DNA from: Owenia fusiformis
Taxonomy: Eukaryota > Annelida > Polychaeta > Sabellida > Oweniidae
Reading direction: 5' to 3'
NCBI GenBank assembly: GCA_903813345.2
Contig: CAIIXF020000005.1
Span: 11,287,375-11,351,374 of the forward strand
DNA length: 64,000 nt
Of the stretch, positions 61,148 through 64,000 are shown in pieces. A program made the translations under genes and the position numbers. The notes beneath the pieces are model-generated. The model searched no databases. It was not told the origin of the DNA and worked only from the letters and a program-made list of their open reading frames with translations. Each line of letters opens with the position of its first letter. Position 1 is the stretch's first letter.

Positions 61148-61287
61148 CAGGCCCGTAGCCAGGATTTGCCAAGTGGGTTCACTTTTTGAAAAATTCCAGG
61201 GGGGGTTCACTTGTGACAATCACATAAAAGGTGCTCAGAATGGTGAAAAACTGCAAGATTTTGAAAGATTTTTTGGCTACGGGCCTG
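61148..61287. mobile_element. 140-bp MITE with CAGGCCCGTAGCCA ends and 5-bp TSD
   Basis: CAGGCCCGTAGCCA and TGGCTACGGGCCTG form the TIR. The repeat ATACT lies immediately outside both ends (61143-61147 and 61288-61292). A diverged copy lies in LARS2 intron 9. Confidence 0.8.
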
Positions 61288-61294
61288 ATACTTA

Positions 61295-62468
61295 TGGCCT
61301 AGTCACATAGCCCGGCCGATGTCCGGCATCGGTAGAGCTCGGTGGATTTTTTTGGTGCCACCGAGCTCTCCTCATCGGAAGCAGAGCTCGGTGACGTGAA
61401 CGGACTCCGTCCGGACATCTTCAGGCGACCGACCGAACACCGGCCGGTGACCGTACGGAGTCTGTCTCAAAATGGTAGTTTTTTTCTGCCGATGTGGCAG
61501 CAACTACCGGCCGGAGGTCGGCCGGACATCGGAAGGAATACGGCCGGTACCCGAGCAGGTAACAGGACACCGTGCGATCGCCGGCCGGGTTGTAAACGGG
61601 CTTTGAACAGTGACCGGCCGATGCTCTGTCCCACATCGGCCGGAGCTCGGTCGGAGCTCGGCCGCTTTCCGTTAAAAAACCTCTTGTCTCAGATGCACGA
61701 GACACCGGCCGATACTCGGCCGTGCACCGGCCGACGTGTTTTCCGATGTGGTTACGATGGGGCTGCGATGACATGATGAGGGAGCTCGGTGAGAGCCCGG
61801 TGAAATTTATGGCCTAGTCACATAGCCCGGCCGATGAGGTTCCGATGAGCCAGCGATGCAATTTTCACCGAACTCGGCCGAACACCGGCCGGACACCGGC
61901 CGGACATCCGTGGCGTTTGTTGCTTAAAACCGCATCGGTGGCAGCTCGGTGAAATTTTAACTTCGGAGTTAAATTTCACCGGGCTCTCACCGAGCTCCCT
62001 CATCGCAGCCCCATCGTAACCACATCAGAACACACGTCGGCCGGTGCACGGCCGAGTATCGGTCGGTGTCCCGTGCATCTGAGACAACCAGAGGACGAGG
62101 TTTTTTTAACGGACACCGGCCGAGCTCCGACCGAGCTCCGGCCGATGTGGGACAGAGCCTTGGAAAGTATAGTACCTGAAGATGTCCGGACGGAGTCCGT
62201 TCACGTCACCGAGCTCTGCTTCCGATGAGGAGAGCTCGGTGGCACCAAAAAAATCCACCGAGCTCTACCGATGCCGGACATCGGCCGGGCTATGTGACTA
62301 GGCCATTAACTCCGAAGTTAGAATTCCACCGAGCTACCACCGATGCGGTTTTAAGCAACAAACGCCACGGATGTCCGGCCGGTGTCCGGCCGGTGTTCAG
62401 TCGAGTTCGGTGAAAATTGCATCGCTGGCTCATCGTAACCTCATCGGCCGGGCTATGTGACTAGGCCA
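61295..62468. mobile_element. GC-rich TIR elements interleaved as A-B-A'-B'
   Basis: Four arms: A 61295-61809, B 61810-61969, A' 61970-62305 and B' 62306-62468. A and B each start with TGGCCTAGTCACATAGCCCG; A' and B' end with its inverse. A' is the reverse complement of A with a deletion in the middle, and B' of B. CGGCCG, ACCGGCC and CCGAGCTC words recur throughout, giving strong GC contrast with the surroundings. ORFs on both strands (61342-61776, 61421-61774 and others) are by-products of the repeat. Confidence 0.8.
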
Positions 62469-64000
62469 TTATCATGTTCTCAGCTCAAAACTAAACTGTC
62501 TCATGGTTTTGTGATATGAGGTTCTGAATTGCGCTAGAGAGGGAATGTCACAGTTTCTTTGCGCTCAGTAGATCCTTATTTGGGAAGGTGTAAAGCTGGG
62601 AATTGCAGTTGCCATTATGGGCAGTTAAACGTTTCTATCTATGTACTTTTTGAGCACTTTTTGGTCTTTTACACTTTCAATATTTTTGTATTCTATTCCA
62701 CTAACCACAATGATCTCTCCAGGTTTTATACAAAACATTTTGCTTTTATTTAATCAGACATTTGATTTGCATCCATTGATGTTACATTGCTATACTCGCC
62801 ATGTTAATCACTAAGTGCAAGGATTCCAATTACGAGAATTACCATTAATAGGAATTTGAACCAAGTAAACGTTTTCCCCAATAAAAGCTGACAATTTGTC
62901 CCAAATGGCCCGTTTTAGAACAACATATATGAAATGATGTGCGCTGGACAATCAAAAATCCGTGATGCCTCGACAACAGATATCAATGGTATCGAAATTG
63001 AGGAGGACGTAGTTGCAATAGGCTACCTGTAATAGTATATCTTAAACCCCACTGAGGTAGCAACGCAGTAGAATGAACTGTAGTTTATTTTAAAGAACAT
63101 ACAGCTGTAACAAAGAAGAGTGCATTCTTTTTCTATTGTTTTAGAAATATTGAGACTTGACAAGCTATCCAAAACCAGTGTGGCACAAAAGACGATCGCC
63201 TGTCACATGCGGTGCACTAAAGCTGAACTAATTACACCCTATTCACTCATTCAATAGTTGAATAGTAAACACAAAAGAAATCAAAGGTCGATGTGCAGTA
63301 TGGCAAGTGATTTTAAATAGTCATATCTTTAACCATGAGTTCTTCCTGGGCATAAATACAGTGTTTTTTATTAAAACAATATGCTTTCTTTCAAGTGACG
63401 TACCCATAATGATAAAAACATCAACCGCGCGAACAGTTCGAAAAATTATGAATAGGGACTCCTTGTCTAAATTTTTTTCAAAATGTTGAACCTATTTCCT
63501 CATAGAGGATCTTCTTTTTCTGTTTTTTAATGCTTGAAAAGATTATTCAATAAAGGGTCTCAAACTTCTTCAAAAGTAGAATGGTATTGTAAATCTAGTT
63601 TTGAAGATAACCAATTTCGATGACCAAAATTATGCTGAAAACAATGAATAGCACGAGTTTTCCCTATGGGAAAATAACATGGGATATGTGGTTTTTAACG
63701 TTAACGCATTTCAATACACATCCCCTTTTCAGAAATTGTTAATAAAACTTTTGATATGATCAAATTGAGAAAAACAAGATCCTCTTTTTAGAAAATGAGC
63801 CTAACATTTGAAAAGAGTGCCAACGTGGGGTCCAAATCTATAATCTTTCAGAGAGTTAGATTGTTATTTTACTATAGTGGGATCAGTTAGGACAATAAAA
63901 CCCTAGAATTGCACTTGCTATATATAAAGCACAATTTTTTGACAGAAGTATCATTGATACATGTATATTTGATATCTAACGAAGTGGTATTGAAAAGTGG
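62469..64000. other. No recognised gene at the right end
   Basis: AT-rich sequence with short ORFs only. I see no splice-compatible coding exon, repeat family or RNA gene. Confidence 0.4.

Noticed and set aside
61342-61776. Long ORFs on both strands in the GC-rich block
   Set aside because: They are open because the repeats are GC-rich and stop-poor; their sequence is made of CCGGCC-type repeat words in inverted arms.

Overview
The window is nuclear DNA from an animal. Four protein genes are recognisable. Three are split by GT-AG introns and one is a single-exon receptor. The sequence between them is AT-rich and crowded with inverted-repeat (TIR/foldback) DNA elements. Protein sequences, short introns and the abundance of 'ACATGTAC'-type simple sequence suggest a marine invertebrate, possibly a non-vertebrate deuterostome or a lophotrochozoan. 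The species cannot be fixed from the sequence alone. I see no prokaryotic operons, CRISPR array, rRNA or convincing tRNA.

Layout. 1-2610 is a large inverted-repeat element with a 172-bp tandem array in its centre; its left end lies off the window. 8149-10416 (+) holds the last four coding exons of a cysteine-rich, probably GPI-anchored secreted protein. Its signal-peptide exon was not found. 11664-11995 is an intact palindromic element with an 8-bp target-site duplication (TSD). 13792-17808 (-) is the complete coding sequence of ribosomal protein L13 (three coding exons, 213 aa), with a likely 5'TOP leader exon near 18151-18181. 19869-31149 (+) is a complete mitochondrial leucyl-tRNA synthetase gene (20 coding exons, 897 aa), head-to-head with RPL13. 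An 827-bp foldback element sits in the shared upstream region. 34616-36257 (+) is a three-exon metallo-beta-lactamase-fold hydrolase of 375 aa with a presequence-like N-terminus. 56846-58192 (+) is an intronless class A GPCR of 448 aa resembling GPR83.

From 36 kb to 56 kb I recognise no host gene. This stretch holds nested transposon debris: Tc1/mariner-type elements with 'TACAGGGTG' ends and decayed transposase, a fragment resembling the N-terminus of Crypton/KIAA1958-like proteins, a MULE-like element with 11-bp TSDs, two 0.8-kb copies of an unusual TIR family, and several smaller MITE families. At 61.3-62.5 kb a GC-rich structure shows four inverted-repeat arms interleaved in the order A-B-A'-B'.

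Functional links: RPL13 and LARS2 both serve translation (cytosolic and mitochondrial) and diverge from one intergenic region, so shared promoter control is possible. The hydrolase may also be mitochondrial. The receptor and the cysteine-rich protein have no visible link to them.
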